NCBI GenBank assembly: GCA_016787415.1
Contig: JAEUUT010000109.1
Location: 62,001 to 126,000, forward strand
Source: Saprospiraceae bacterium
Lineage (GTDB): Bacteria; Bacteroidota; Bacteroidia; Chitinophagales; Saprospiraceae
Direction: 5' to 3'
Length of the DNA stretch: 64,000 bases
In this document: positions 35,507 through 44,513 of the stretch, in pieces
Numbering within the stretch: position 1 is the first letter of the stretch
Layout: the number at the start of each line of letters is the position of its first letter
Notes under the pieces: generated by a model
Database searches by the model: none
Seen by the model: the letters and a program-made list of their open reading frames with translations, nothing else
What the model was told of the DNA's origin: nothing
Program-made: the position numbers and the translations under genes

Positions 35507-37441
35507 TTACTTTTTCCCGACGGCCATACGTTTTTGTATTTCTGCCAGGAAAAGAGCCTGCCGATTGAGCGTTTCGCGGTTTTTGAGCCGTGCGTCTTCT
35601 GTTTGCGGGTTGGATATCGTATCGATGCGGTTGATCCATTCCATGGCTTTCGAGAAGTCGTTCTGTTCCATGTAGGCGTAGGAAAGGCTTAGTTTGCCTT
35701 CGTCAAATCGCGGGTTGATGGTAACCGCCTGTTCAAGTACCCCGATTGCTTTTGTGACATCGCCCTGTTTCAGCAGCGCAGAAGCATAATCGTTCAGCAC
35801 CTGGAACGACCAGGGGCTGAGCCGATAGGCCTCCTCAAACGCTCGCACACTGGCCTCTGTGTCATTCAGGAAATAATATCCAATACCCTCATGCCATTGT
35901 AAAGGAATGGCTACATCGTTGTATTCATTAAAAATATTGCGGCTTTTTTGGGCCTCTTGCACCAGTAGCCGGAAATTTTTTCGGCCCTGTGCATCCATGG
36001 CTCGCACGGTGTGAATTTCACCTGTCACGCGGCTCCAGCCAATCCATACATTCAGGGCCAGACCCAGTGCAAGCACCCCAAGAAATGTGCCTGCTGCGTT
36101 TTGAATCTGCCATGCCCGCGCATCAGGCCGGTGTTTGCGGTCGTAAAAAGCAATGTACGCCCACAGGAATGCCAGTACCACCTGCATTTCTATTCTTTCC
36201 CGGGGAAAATCGAAATATTGAATCAGGCAATAACCCAGCAATCCGGCCATGAGCGCCAATATTTCATGCCGAAATGCGGCCTCCGGATTTTTTTTCAAAA
36301 GGCGCGCTGCCATAAAAAATGCCCCTACAAACAGCAGACAATACAGCGCCACACCGATGATACCCAATTCCGAGCGTATTTCCAGGTAGTCGTTGTGCGC
36401 GCGGGTGAACACCACATTTTGCTCCTGCAATCGGTACCCGCCTTCAATGCTTTTGGAAGGGAACCATATTTTCCAACTGCCATTGCCCACACCGAGCCAG
36501 TAATGGTCGCGGTTGAGCAGGTCGGTTTTGTACCACACAAAGCGGCGCTCGTTGGCCGACACACTTTCGAGGTAGGTAGCAGGATTGAGGCGTTCGAGCA
36601 GGGAACTTCCGTGCCCTTTCAGCGCCAACACACCGGACAATAATACCAGGGCCAAGACGCCTGCGGGTACTATTCTTTTCAAAAAAACGGGGCGAAACGC
36701 CTCATCCAGCCAGGCGCGCAAGGGAAAATAGAACAGCGCTCCCATGGCCACAGCCAGGTAGGTGGTGCGGGTTTGCAACAACAAAATAAGGATTAATTGC
36801 AGACTAACAGTGGCGTAAAACACCTGCTTTCGAGCAAATTCCCTATAAAACATGCCATTGATAACCAGCAAAAAAAACAGGAACTCGGATGCCAGGCTTT
36901 TGTTGCCATATACGGCGCTGGCATAGTCGTATAAGGCCTCGTTGTTCAGTCCGCTGCTGCGGGCAGCAATGACCAACTGAATGATGAGGATGCCGCAAAC
37001 GATCCACGTAAGCCACAGGTGAATCCTGAACAAATGGCTGCGTACCAGCCCTTCATCGCGCTGCAATGCCTGGCGAAGCATCCAGTACACGGCGCACAAG
37101 AGAAATACTTTCTGGGTATAAAAAACGGCTTCCGACCAACTGAATGCCCAGCCTGTCGAGGCCATATTCCAGCCCAGCCAGCCCAGCAAAAGCGCGTCGA
37201 AAGGGCGTAGTCGCCAGTCGGCATGTCGTTTCAAATCGCGCCAAAGCCAAACCAGACACCCCAGCAAGGCCAGCGACAGGAACAAAAAACGCGGAGCCAG
37301 GTACCGATCCAGGCATTGCCACCAAAAGAACAATGCATTGGCGCCAAACGCCAGCCACAGAAACACCCGATAAGGCGCCATGCGATCCGGCTGCGATTCC
37401 TGGACGTTGATGTTGCTTTGAGCAGGTTTTTTCCGGGACAT
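35507..37441 (-). CDS. O-antigen ligase-like membrane protein with TPR tail
   Basis: A 644-residue polytopic protein. About 12 hydrophobic helices fill the first 440 residues, including the Wzy/WaaL-type periplasmic loop with YKTDLLNRDHYWLGVGNG and FTRAHNDYLEIRSELG (RAHNDYLE is the hallmark motif). The C-terminal part (about 480-640) is soluble with TPR-like repeats (AFEEAYRLSPWSFQVLNDYA, AIGVLEQAVTINPRFDEGK). Such proteins ligate or polymerise surface glycans in the periplasm; the acceptor here is unknown. Start ATG 37441 gives MSRKKPAQS. Confidence 0.82.
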   Translation of the reverse strand: MSRKKPAQSNINVQESQPDRMAPYRVFLWLAFGANALFFWWQCLDRYLAPRFLFLSLALLGCLVWLWRDLKRHADWRLRPFDALLLGWLGWNMASTGWAFSWSEAVFYTQKVFLLCAVYWMLRQALQRDEGLVRSHLFRIHLWLTWIVCGILIIQLVIAARSSGLNNEALYDYASAVYGNKSLASEFLFFLLVINGMFYREFARKQVFYATVSLQLILILLLQTRTTYLAVAMGALFYFPLRAWLDEAFRPVFLKRIVPAGVLALVLLSGVLALKGHGSSLLERLNPATYLESVSANERRFVWYKTDLLNRDHYWLGVGNGSWKIWFPSKSIEGGYRLQEQNVVFTRAHNDYLEIRSELGIIGVALYCLLFVGAFFMAARLLKKNPEAAFRHEILALMAGLLGYCLIQYFDFPRERIEMQVVLAFLWAYIAFYDRKHRPDARAWQIQNAAGTFLGVLALGLALNVWIGWSRVTGEIHTVRAMDAQGRKNFRLLVQEAQKSRNIFNEYNDVAIPLQWHEGIGYYFLNDTEASVRAFEEAYRLSPWSFQVLNDYASALLKQGDVTKAIGVLEQAVTINPRFDEGKLSLSYAYMEQNDFSKAMEWINRIDTISNPQTEDARLKNRETLNRQALFLAEIQKRMAVGKK

Positions 37442-37576
37442 AATGCGCCTGGATACTTTTTGTAAGTATTTGAAAATGTGTGAGTTGGAAAACATCATTC
37501 CCCCTCTCACTGTTTTTGTGTCGCAATATTCAAAAGAAATCGGGATTCAATACGCATCTTGCCCGAGTTCGCCACA

Positions 37577-37584
37577 TACTTTTG
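37577..37584 (+). promoter_or_regulatory. -7 box for panC
   Basis: TACTTTTG 27 bases before the panC ATG fits the consensus exactly; the -33 half is not clear. It supports the start at 37611 rather than longer upstream readings. Confidence 0.5.
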
Positions 37585-37610
37585 CTTCGGAAAGCCAACT
37601 TTACATTACG

Positions 37611-38459
37611 ATGCATATTTTCAAAAAGGTATCCGACCTGCAGGCATGGGTCGCCCAAGAACGCGCCGAAGGCAAGCGCATTGGTTTTGCCCCCACTATG
37701 GGCGCTTTGCACGACGGGCATATGGAACTCATTCGGATGTCGGGCCTTGCCGGCCACCGTACTGTTGCAAGCATTTTTGTCAATCCGACCCAGTTCAACG
37801 ATCCAAAAGACCTGGAAAAATACCCCCGCACGCCGGAAAAGGATATTCTTTTGCTGCACGACAATGGCTGCGATGCGGTTTTTATGCCGTCGGTAGAAGA
37901 AATATATCCGCCGGGACTGGACGTATCGATCGACCTCGATTTCCGGCAACTGGATGAAGTAATGGAAGGTTTTTTTCGCCCCGGGCATTTCAAGGGCATG
38001 GCTACGGTGGTGCATCGCCTGCTCGACATCGTTCGGCCCGATAGTTTGTATATGGGACAAAAAGACTTTCAGCAACTGACGATCGTGCGGGATATGATCC
38101 GACAGATGCACCTGACGGTCGAACTGGTGATGTGCCCAACGATGCGGGAAGCGGACGGACTGGCCATGTCGAGCCGGAACTTGCGCCTGAGCGCCGACAT
38201 GCGCGCCATTGCACCCGTCATCTTTCAGACGCTTCAGTGGGCGGCAGAAACCTTGCAAACCCACATGGCTTCTGCTATTCAAACCGAAGCCATGCAACGC
38301 CTGGAGGCTGCCGGCCTTCGCCCTGAATACTTTGACATTGTAGATGGTATTTCACTGCTCCCGGTGGAGCGCTGGGAGGATAGCACGTTCATTGTGGCTT
38401 GTACAGCGGCATTTGCGGGAGAAGTGAGGCTGATTGATAACATAGTAGTGAAATCATAA
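37611..38459 (+). CDS. panC: Pantothenate synthetase
   Basis: A 282-residue ATP-dependent ligase that joins pantoate and beta-alanine in pantothenate (coenzyme A) biosynthesis. GFAPTMGALHDGHMELI (residues about 24-40) carries the HIGH-like HDGH motif, SIFVNPTQFN the pantoate site, MGQKDFQQL and MSSRNLRLS the KMSKS-like region. Length is typical. A reading extended by 56 codons upstream has no family similarity and covers the promoter. panB and panD are not adjacent. Confidence 0.96.
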   Translation: MHIFKKVSDLQAWVAQERAEGKRIGFAPTMGALHDGHMELIRMSGLAGHRTVASIFVNPTQFNDPKDLEKYPRTPEKDILLLHDNGCDAVFMPSVEEIYPPGLDVSIDLDFRQLDEVMEGFFRPGHFKGMATVVHRLLDIVRPDSLYMGQKDFQQLTIVRDMIRQMHLTVELVMCPTMREADGLAMSSRNLRLSADMRAIAPVIFQTLQWAAETLQTHMASAIQTEAMQRLEAAGLRPEYFDIVDGISLLPVERWEDSTFIVACTAAFAGEVRLIDNIVVKS

Positions 38460-38535
38460 CTTCCCGAGGAATGAATTTCACGCAGCAGATTTCACCTTGC
38501 TTGCTATCTTGCAGGCACATCATCTCTGACCGAAT

Positions 38536-39882
38536 ATGGTAAAAAGATACTTGTCCGGATTGTTTCTTGCATTCATCTTCCTGTTAACTTTTATTGTCGA
38601 ACTGCTTATGCTCACCACCTGGATGGGCAAGCCCAGTCTGGATGCAAGCCCGGCAATCTGGCTGGTTACGGGTATTTTGAATGCCTGGACAGGAAGTATA
38701 CTTATTGGACGTTACGGACTGGGCGCAGATGATACGGGCAACAAAATGACCCTTAGCCCTGCCAAAACCTGGGGCATCATATTGACCCTGATAGTCGGTG
38801 TCGGATACACAGCAGGGTTGCTGCATCATATTTTTCAGGATATCCCCGAGTTAAGTACAGCATCCGATATTATTCCTGGGAAAAAAGAATTTGTGCGGCG
38901 TTTGCTGCATGGCGAGACAGTGTACCTACCTGTGCATTTTGATACTTATGACCTGCAACCGACCTTTCTTCCATTCAGGTGGCTTCCTTTTACTATTGCA
39001 GAGGTATTCAAGTTCGATTATCGCTGGATACCATTTTCAGGGTTTGTTCTCGGGGTTTGTGTGTGGATTTTTTCCCGGGATATAAAGAATAAAAATGTGC
39101 CATTACTGGAAACAATCCTGAAAGTATTGTTTCCATTCTGGGCCTTAGGCCAGTTTATTGTAGACGAGAAATTCAATTTTGGTCTGGCTGTTGAGCTTCT
39201 TATTCTGGGGTATCACCTGATCCTGGCCCGTTTTATGTTTCATAAAAACCCCTGGGTGGTCGGGCTCTCTGTGGTGCTTTGTCTGTTATCTCGTTACTCC
39301 ATTATTCTGTGGTTGGCGGTACCCGCCACCTGGCTTATTATGGAAAAAAGATACGCTTTTTTAGGAAAAATTATACTGGCTACGGTCGCCGGAATCTTTC
39401 TGTTTTACTGGTTGCCGTTTTGTCGGCACGATCTGGGCAAACATTTTATCACAGCGTCTCACTATTACGTAGAGGCTTGCCGCGGATGCTGGCATGTAGA
39501 TAGTTGGCAACCAGCGGATGCGATCCCGTCGTTTTTGGGCAAAGGCCAGGGCTTTCAGTACTGGTCGTATGCACACGGACCGGCCGACCTAGAAGATCGG
39601 TATCAGTTAAATATGAAACTTGGGCTTTGGACCTGCGCCGCTTCTATTTTGATATCCTGTATTATTCTGTTCAGGTATATGCGAAAGGAGAACGACCCGG
39701 TAGTCATAAAAGGGCTAATACTAGGCAGCCTGAAAGTGTACATGATTTTCTTTATTGGTTTTATCATGTGCCCATTTAGTTACCTGTTTATAGTGCCCTT
39801 CTTTTTGTCGCTGCCCATGTTGTACAGCATTCCTTTCAAATCTGTTTTTTACAACCAGTTGAGACGGCCATACCATTACTAG
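38536..39882 (+). CDS. Polytopic membrane protein, unknown
   Basis: A 448-residue protein with about 10-11 membrane helices. A sizeable non-membrane loop lies near residues 95-155 (GKKEFVRRLLHGETVYLPVHFDTYDLQPTF in part) and another near 300-345 rich in His, Trp and Tyr (HYYVEACRGCWHVDSW). The alternation resembles GT-C-fold or dolichyl-phosphate-type glycosyltransferases, but I see no clear DE or DD catalytic pair in the first loop. Function cannot be named. It ends one base before the convergent glucokinase stop. Confidence 0.7.
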   Translation: MVKRYLSGLFLAFIFLLTFIVELLMLTTWMGKPSLDASPAIWLVTGILNAWTGSILIGRYGLGADDTGNKMTLSPAKTWGIILTLIVGVGYTAGLLHHIFQDIPELSTASDIIPGKKEFVRRLLHGETVYLPVHFDTYDLQPTFLPFRWLPFTIAEVFKFDYRWIPFSGFVLGVCVWIFSRDIKNKNVPLLETILKVLFPFWALGQFIVDEKFNFGLAVELLILGYHLILARFMFHKNPWVVGLSVVLCLLSRYSIILWLAVPATWLIMEKRYAFLGKIILATVAGIFLFYWLPFCRHDLGKHFITASHYYVEACRGCWHVDSWQPADAIPSFLGKGQGFQYWSYAHGPADLEDRYQLNMKLGLWTCAASILISCIILFRYMRKENDPVVIKGLILGSLKVYMIFFIGFIMCPFSYLFIVPFFLSLPMLYSIPFKSVFYNQLRRPYHY

Positions 39883-40635
39883 TCAATGGCGTGGAACCTG
39901 TTCTGCTGCATACACTGCTGCGCCAATAATGCCTGCGTTGTTCAGCAGTTTAGCAGGTATTACCCGTGCCTGGGTTTGTAATTGTGATTTATACTGCTCA
40001 AAAAACTTGCTTTCGCCACCACCCAGAATGAACAGATCGGGGGAAAACAGGCGCTCCAGGTGTAGCAAATAGCCATTGAAGCGCTCGGCCCATTCTTTGC
40101 GGCTGATTTTAAGGCGTTCGCGCGCACCGGAAGAAGCATAGGCTTCGGCAGATTTGCCATGTGGCCAGAGCAGGTGCCCCAGTTCCGTATTGGGAATCAT
40201 CATGCCTTTGTAAAAAAGAGCCGTACCAAGCCCTGTACCAATGGTAATCAGCATCACCACCCCTTCTTCGCCTTTTCCTACACCATAGCGCATTTCTGCC
40301 ATACCGGCAGCGTCGGCGTCGTTGGTCACATATACCGGGCAGCCTGTATGCTGGCCAAATACTTCTTCGGCGTTGGTGCCGATCCAACGCTCGTCAATAT
40401 TGGCCGCAGATTGGGCTACGCCATGTTTGACAATGGCTGGAAAACCGCAGCCAATAGGGCCTTTGTAATTAAAAAACTCTGCAATTTCGGCAAATGCTCC
40501 GGCCATGGCTTCGGGTGTGGAAGGGTGCGGGGTCGGTACGCGAAAGCGCTCTCCCTGGAGCCTTCCGTTGTGTACGTCCACTAAAGCGCCCTTTATCCCG
40601 GAAGCGCCTACGTCAATGCCTAAAATTGCACTCAT
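39883..40635 (-). CDS. ppgK: Polyphosphate glucokinase (ROK family)
   Basis: A 250-residue ROK-family sugar kinase. [17 protein letters not shown] is the phosphate-binding motif with the polyphosphate glucokinase SGIKG variant, and [16 protein letters not shown] near residues 103-118 includes the catalytic Asp. [13 protein letters not shown] and [10 protein letters not shown] follow. PpgK phosphorylates glucose using polyphosphate or ATP. The short length and missing zinc motif distinguish it from ROK repressors. Upstream is a large decamer array. Confidence 0.88.
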   Translation of the reverse strand: MSAILGIDVGASGIKGALVDVHNGRLQGERFRVPTPHPSTPEAMAGAFAEIAEFFNYKGPIGCGFPAIVKHGVAQSAANIDERWIGTNAEEVFGQHTGCPVYVTNDADAAGMAEMRYGVGKGEEGVVMLITIGTGLGTALFYKGMMIPNTELGHLLWPHGKSAEAYASSGARERLKISRKEWAERFNGYLLHLERLFSPDLFILGGGESKFFEQYKSQLQTQARVIPAKLLNNAGIIGAAVYAAEQVPRH

Positions 40636-40672
40636 ATTTGTTGGTTGGTTTTGTTATCTATTTCTGTTATCA

Positions 40673-40903
40673 GTTGATGAGGGTTGATGAGGGTTGATGA
40701 GGGTTGATGAGGGTTGATGAGGTTGATATGGGTTGATGAGGGTTGATGAGGGTTGATGAGGTTGATATGGGTTGATGAGGGTTGATGAGGGTTGATGGGG
40801 GTTGATGAGGGTTGATATTCAGCCACTCGATGAATGAAAAATCATTCCTTACCCCGAGCCGCCATTCATCAACCCTCATCAACCCTTATCAACCCTCATC
40901 AAC
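40673..40903. repeat. GTTGATGAGG array with inverted partner
   Basis: Fourteen full and one partial copies of a 9-10 base word (GTTGATGAGG, variants GTTGATATGG and GTTGATGGGG) run from 40673 to 40817. A 48-base spacer and an inverted set of four words (40866-40903) follow. The array has a higher-order pattern: four or two standard words, one 9-base word, one GTTGATATGG. It separates pdxA from ppgK. The surrounding 293 bases carry no gene; a weak minus-strand box TACTCTTG lies at 40913-40906. Confidence 0.95.
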
Positions 40904-40928
40904 AACAAGAGTAACTGACAACCAATAA

Positions 40929-42026
40929 TTATTCCTCCGGAATCACATTCTCCACTACCTCGTCTTCGCCCGTTTCGCTGAGCAGGGCTTTCTGCTTGCG
41001 GCGTTCGAGGGAGTTGGCATGCATATCGAGGTATTCGTTGCGGTTGCGAACAATATCGGCGGCGAGAAAAAGTGCCTTGATAAACGAACTTTCATCGGCT
41101 TCTCCTTTCCCTGCAATATCATATGCAGTTCCATGATCTGGAGAGGTGCGGACAGAGGCGAGGCCAGCCGTGTAGTTTACCCCTGCGCCAAACGAAAGCG
41201 CTTTGAAAGGGACAAGGCCTTGATCGTGGTACATCGCCAGGATGCCGTCGTATTTGCTGAACTGGCCCGATCCGAAAAACCCGTCGGCCGGGAATGGGCC
41301 GAAGGCCAGTACGCCTTTTGCTTTGGCTTCTTCGATAGCCACCCGAACGATGGTATCGTCTTCATCGCCGATAGCGCCTTCGTCACTTGCATGCGGGTTG
41401 AGGCCCATCACGGCAATGGTCGGGCGTTGAATATTGAAATCGACGCGCAGGGTTTCGGCCATGATGAGGATTTTTCGCAAGACGCGTTCTTTTGTTATTG
41501 CGGCTGCTACATCCTTGATGGGCAAATGATTGGTAACGATGCCTACGCGCAGGGCATCGGACACCATGAGCATCAACGATTCCTTCGCCTTGAATTCGTT
41601 GGCGATGTATTCCGTATGGCCTACAAATGGGAAATTAGCCATTTGCATCGCTTTTTTATTGATCGGAGCGGTCACCAGCGCATCTATTTCTCCGGCGCGC
41701 AGGTCTTTTACAGCCCGTTCGAGGGCCTGGAATGCGCATTTTCCACCCATGTCGGTAGGTTTGCCGAGGGTGATGTTCACATTGTCGGGCCAGCAATTGA
41801 TGACGTTGATGCGGTCGGAAAGGGCTTCCTCTGCTGTATTCACAGAGTGAAACTGAATATTTTCCTGGGTGATAATATTTTTATGATAGGCCACCACTTT
41901 GGTGCTGCCATAAATAATCGTTCTGTAATTCGGCGCGGCATTTTTGATGGCCAGGGCTTTGAGAATCACTTCCAGGCCGATGCCATTGATGTCGCCACAG
42001 GATATTCCGATAGTTATATTGCTCAT
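40929..42026 (-). CDS. pdxA: 4-hydroxythreonine-4-phosphate dehydrogenase
   Basis: A 365-residue NAD-dependent enzyme of the DXP-dependent pyridoxal phosphate pathway. ITIGISCGDINGIGLEVILKAL opens it in the family manner, VTAPINKKAM and FVGHTEYIAN hold metal and substrate residues, and MYHDQGLVPFKAL and RTSPDHGTAYDIAGKG are diagnostic. The 13-base gap to pepA suggests one transcript. The C-terminal tail is acidic (GEDEVVENVIPEE) and slightly longer than in E. coli. Confidence 0.95.
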   Translation of the reverse strand: MSNITIGISCGDINGIGLEVILKALAIKNAAPNYRTIIYGSTKVVAYHKNIITQENIQFHSVNTAEEALSDRINVINCWPDNVNITLGKPTDMGGKCAFQALERAVKDLRAGEIDALVTAPINKKAMQMANFPFVGHTEYIANEFKAKESLMLMVSDALRVGIVTNHLPIKDVAAAITKERVLRKILIMAETLRVDFNIQRPTIAVMGLNPHASDEGAIGDEDDTIVRVAIEEAKAKGVLAFGPFPADGFFGSGQFSKYDGILAMYHDQGLVPFKALSFGAGVNYTAGLASVRTSPDHGTAYDIAGKGEADESSFIKALFLAADIVRNRNEYLDMHANSLERRKQKALLSETGEDEVVENVIPEE

Positions 42027-42039
42027 CGTTTTGCGGTTG

Positions 42040-43476
42040 CTACGCGTATTGTTTTTTCAGAAAGTCGTACAAAAGGCGAACGCCGACGCCGGTTCCATCC
42101 TTGGTTCGGTAGGCGTTTGCGCTGCGAAGATAGGCAGGCCCGGCGATGTCTAGGTGCAACCACGGATATTCGCCTGCGAAATGTTCAAGAAATTTTCCGG
42201 CAGTGATCATTCCGGCGTTGCTGCTGCCCAGGTTTTTCAGGTCGGCGATGTTGCTTTTCAGTTCATCTTCAAATTCTTTCCACAAGGGAAATTCGACGAG
42301 CCGTTCGTAGGTGGCCCAGCCGCTGTTTTCGAGCGATGCTTTCACTGTTTGGGAGGCAGTGCCCATGTAACAAATAGCCTGGGTGCCTAAAGCCTTTACT
42401 GCGGCGCCGGTCAACGTTGCCAGGTCGATCACCAGTTCGGGGTCGTATTGCCGGGCATAATGCAGCGCATCTGCCAGTAAGAGACGGCCTTCGGCGTCGG
42501 TATTCACCACTTCTACCGTAGTGCCCGAATACATGCGAACCACGTCGCCAGGTGCAAATGCCTGGTGGCCCACTACATTGTCTGTCACTGGAATCAGACC
42601 AATCAGGTGTACCGGCAGTTTGTTGGCAGCAGCGGCACAAAACAGGCCTATCACCGCAGCGCCTCCCGCCATATCGCATTTCATGTAGTCCATGGCCTCC
42701 GAAGGTTTCAGGCTGAGTCCGCCGGTGTCGTACACGACTCCTTTACCCACCAAAACAACTGGCTTTGGGTTGCGGGCTGCCGCCGGTTTCCACTCCAGTA
42801 TACAAAAACAAGGAGGCACGGTACTGCCTTTATTGACTGCCAGCAAGCCGCCCATTTGTATGGATTCGAGTTGCGTTTTATCCAGAATGGTTGCCTGAAA
42901 ACCGTGGGCTCGGGCTATTTCAAGTGTCGACTCAGCCAGGCGTGGCGCATCCATGTGGGAGTAGGGCTCGTTGACGAGGTCGCGGGTCAGAAAAACGGCC
43001 TGTAATACGTCATTGAGTTCGGCTATACTTGCTGCGGAAGCCCCTTCCACACATATTTCCGTGAGGCTTTTTTCTTTCTGTTCCGGTTTGCTGAAATATT
43101 TCAAAAACTGATAACTCCCCAGTGCCAGGCCTTCGGCAAAGGCCAGCGACAGGTCTTCAGGACAAATATTGCGTAAACGAACGGATGTGATTTTGTAATG
43201 GCGCAGTTCGCGCAGCATGGAATTGCCTGCAATCCGGGCATTTTCGACGCGAATAGCGGGCGACTTGTCGTGTTTTAATAATCGAACAAAAATCGGGGAT
43301 GCCGCTCGCGGAAAGCAAAAAGTATGGGAATCAAGTTCGGAGGAGTGTCGGAGAAATGCCATTTCCTCGGCATTCAGGACGGCTTCAAGCGGATCGAGTG
43401 TGTCTTTTTGGGATAAGATAACGAGCGCGCCGGGCGAGGTTTCAGATGGTATGGCTGTGAGTTGAACGCGTTTCAC
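42040..43476 (-). CDS. pepA: Leucyl aminopeptidase (M17)
   Basis: A 478-residue cytosolic aminopeptidase of family M17 that uses two metal ions to remove N-terminal residues. LVGKGVVYDTGGLSLKPS contains the catalytic Lys and first ligand region; MKCDMAGGAAVIG and the signature NTDAEGRLLLADAL (near residue 330) are intact. The N-terminal domain is divergent, as usual. Upstream, the divergent spacer holds palindrome B2. Confidence 0.93.
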   Translation of the reverse strand: MKRVQLTAIPSETSPGALVILSQKDTLDPLEAVLNAEEMAFLRHSSELDSHTFCFPRAASPIFVRLLKHDKSPAIRVENARIAGNSMLRELRHYKITSVRLRNICPEDLSLAFAEGLALGSYQFLKYFSKPEQKEKSLTEICVEGASAASIAELNDVLQAVFLTRDLVNEPYSHMDAPRLAESTLEIARAHGFQATILDKTQLESIQMGGLLAVNKGSTVPPCFCILEWKPAAARNPKPVVLVGKGVVYDTGGLSLKPSEAMDYMKCDMAGGAAVIGLFCAAAANKLPVHLIGLIPVTDNVVGHQAFAPGDVVRMYSGTTVEVVNTDAEGRLLLADALHYARQYDPELVIDLATLTGAAVKALGTQAICYMGTASQTVKASLENSGWATYERLVEFPLWKEFEDELKSNIADLKNLGSSNAGMITAGKFLEHFAGEYPWLHLDIAGPAYLRSANAYRTKDGTGVGVRLLYDFLKKQYA

Positions 43477-43545
43477 AGAAAATCAGGTTGGGTCGAAAAA
43501 ATGGTAGCCGGGTGTGAAAAAGGCTGCGAAGATACCATTTTTTTA

Positions 43546-43671
43546 AGAAGTGAGAGGTGAGAAGTGAGAGGTGAGAATCCGTAGAGTGTGCCGCTCCGTT
43601 CGAATGAACATTGTAGCGGAGCGGCACACTCTACGGATTCTCACCTCTCGCTTCTCACCTCTCACTTCTCT
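43546..43671. repeat. Composite palindrome B2 (GAGAAGTGAGAGGT-type)
   Basis: Arms of 53 bases (43546-43598 and 43617-43669) match at all but one position, with an 18-base loop. Each arm has GAGAAGT/GAGAGGT heptamers on the outside and the core ATCCGTAGAGTGTGCC inside. The right end overlaps the stop codon of the DUF4197 gene. This is the most perfect palindrome in the window. Confidence 0.95.
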
Positions 43672-44401
43672 ATTTCTTGTCCTGTCGCGCAAACACCTTC
43701 TTCAGCAGTTCCGAATTGCGCTGGCCCACATCTGTACGAATGCCCTTTTCTTTCTTTTCCACAAGGCTAAACATGCCTTTGAGGGCCTGTTTGGTCACGT
43801 GATCGTCGAGTTCGGGGTTGGTTTTGGTCACGAAGGGCAGTTTGTTGTAGGTAGTAACGGCATTTGTCCAGTATTCACGGGCATTTACCTTATCGAGCGA
43901 GGCCTGGATAATAGGTTTGAATTCGCTGTACAATTGCTGGTACGTAGATTTTTCCAGATAACGGGTAGCAGCGTCCGCGTTGCCCGTGAGGATATTCATG
44001 GCATCCTGAAAAGTCATGCCTTTGATGGCGGCTACAAAAATGGGTTTGGCTTTGGTAGCAGCGTCTTCTGCAGCACGGTTCATCCGCTCGGTCAAATCGG
44101 CCTCAATATTGGAAAAGCCAGGAACAGCCTTCAGTTTATCGGTCACTTTCTGTGCTTCTTCCGGAACCAGGATTTTATACGGGCTTTTGAAATAGCCGTC
44201 TTTGGCCGACAGGAAATCGACGGCTTCACCAATTCCGTTGTTGAGGGCTTCTTTGAGGCCGTTGCCCACTTCTTCCTGAGTCAGGTTGCCCTCCGGCAGG
44301 CCGACGGCTTTTTTGGCTTTATTGAGCACATCGCCGAATTGGGCATGCGCGAGGCTGGCGCTCATCAGCGCCATCATTAAAAAGAGTGTTTTTTTGAACA
44401 T
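43670..44401 (-). CDS. DUF4197 exported protein
   Basis: A 243-residue protein with signal peptide MFKKTLFLMMALMSASLAHAQ; the ATG at 44401 is chosen for that reason. The mature part matches DUF4197: EEVGNGLKEALNNGIGEAVDFLS, MNRAAEDAATKAKPIF, and ITGNADAATRYLEKST-type middle. Its helical fold is periplasmic and of unknown function. The stop TAG abuts palindrome B2. Confidence 0.85.
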   Translation of the reverse strand: MFKKTLFLMMALMSASLAHAQFGDVLNKAKKAVGLPEGNLTQEEVGNGLKEALNNGIGEAVDFLSAKDGYFKSPYKILVPEEAQKVTDKLKAVPGFSNIEADLTERMNRAAEDAATKAKPIFVAAIKGMTFQDAMNILTGNADAATRYLEKSTYQQLYSEFKPIIQASLDKVNAREYWTNAVTTYNKLPFVTKTNPELDDHVTKQALKGMFSLVEKKEKGIRTDVGQRNSELLKKVFARQDKK

Positions 44402-44513
44402 GGTCGTTGTTGTTGAATGAAAACCTTTGTAAGCACATTCCATAAAACGCCATATGGTGCAAAACGCCACTCAATGGAAGGAGGTTTAGATTTTTTTTAA
44501 CGTTCTCCTCAAC

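Noticed and set aside
40632-40882. Open frames coding for repeated INPHQPSST peptides
   Set aside because: They are translations of the GTTGATGAGG array with no start context or family and were treated as repeat DNA.
40673-40903. CRISPR array or iteron-type replication origin
   Set aside because: The decamers are directly adjacent without spacers, there are no cas genes, and no replication initiator or DnaA-box cluster is nearby.
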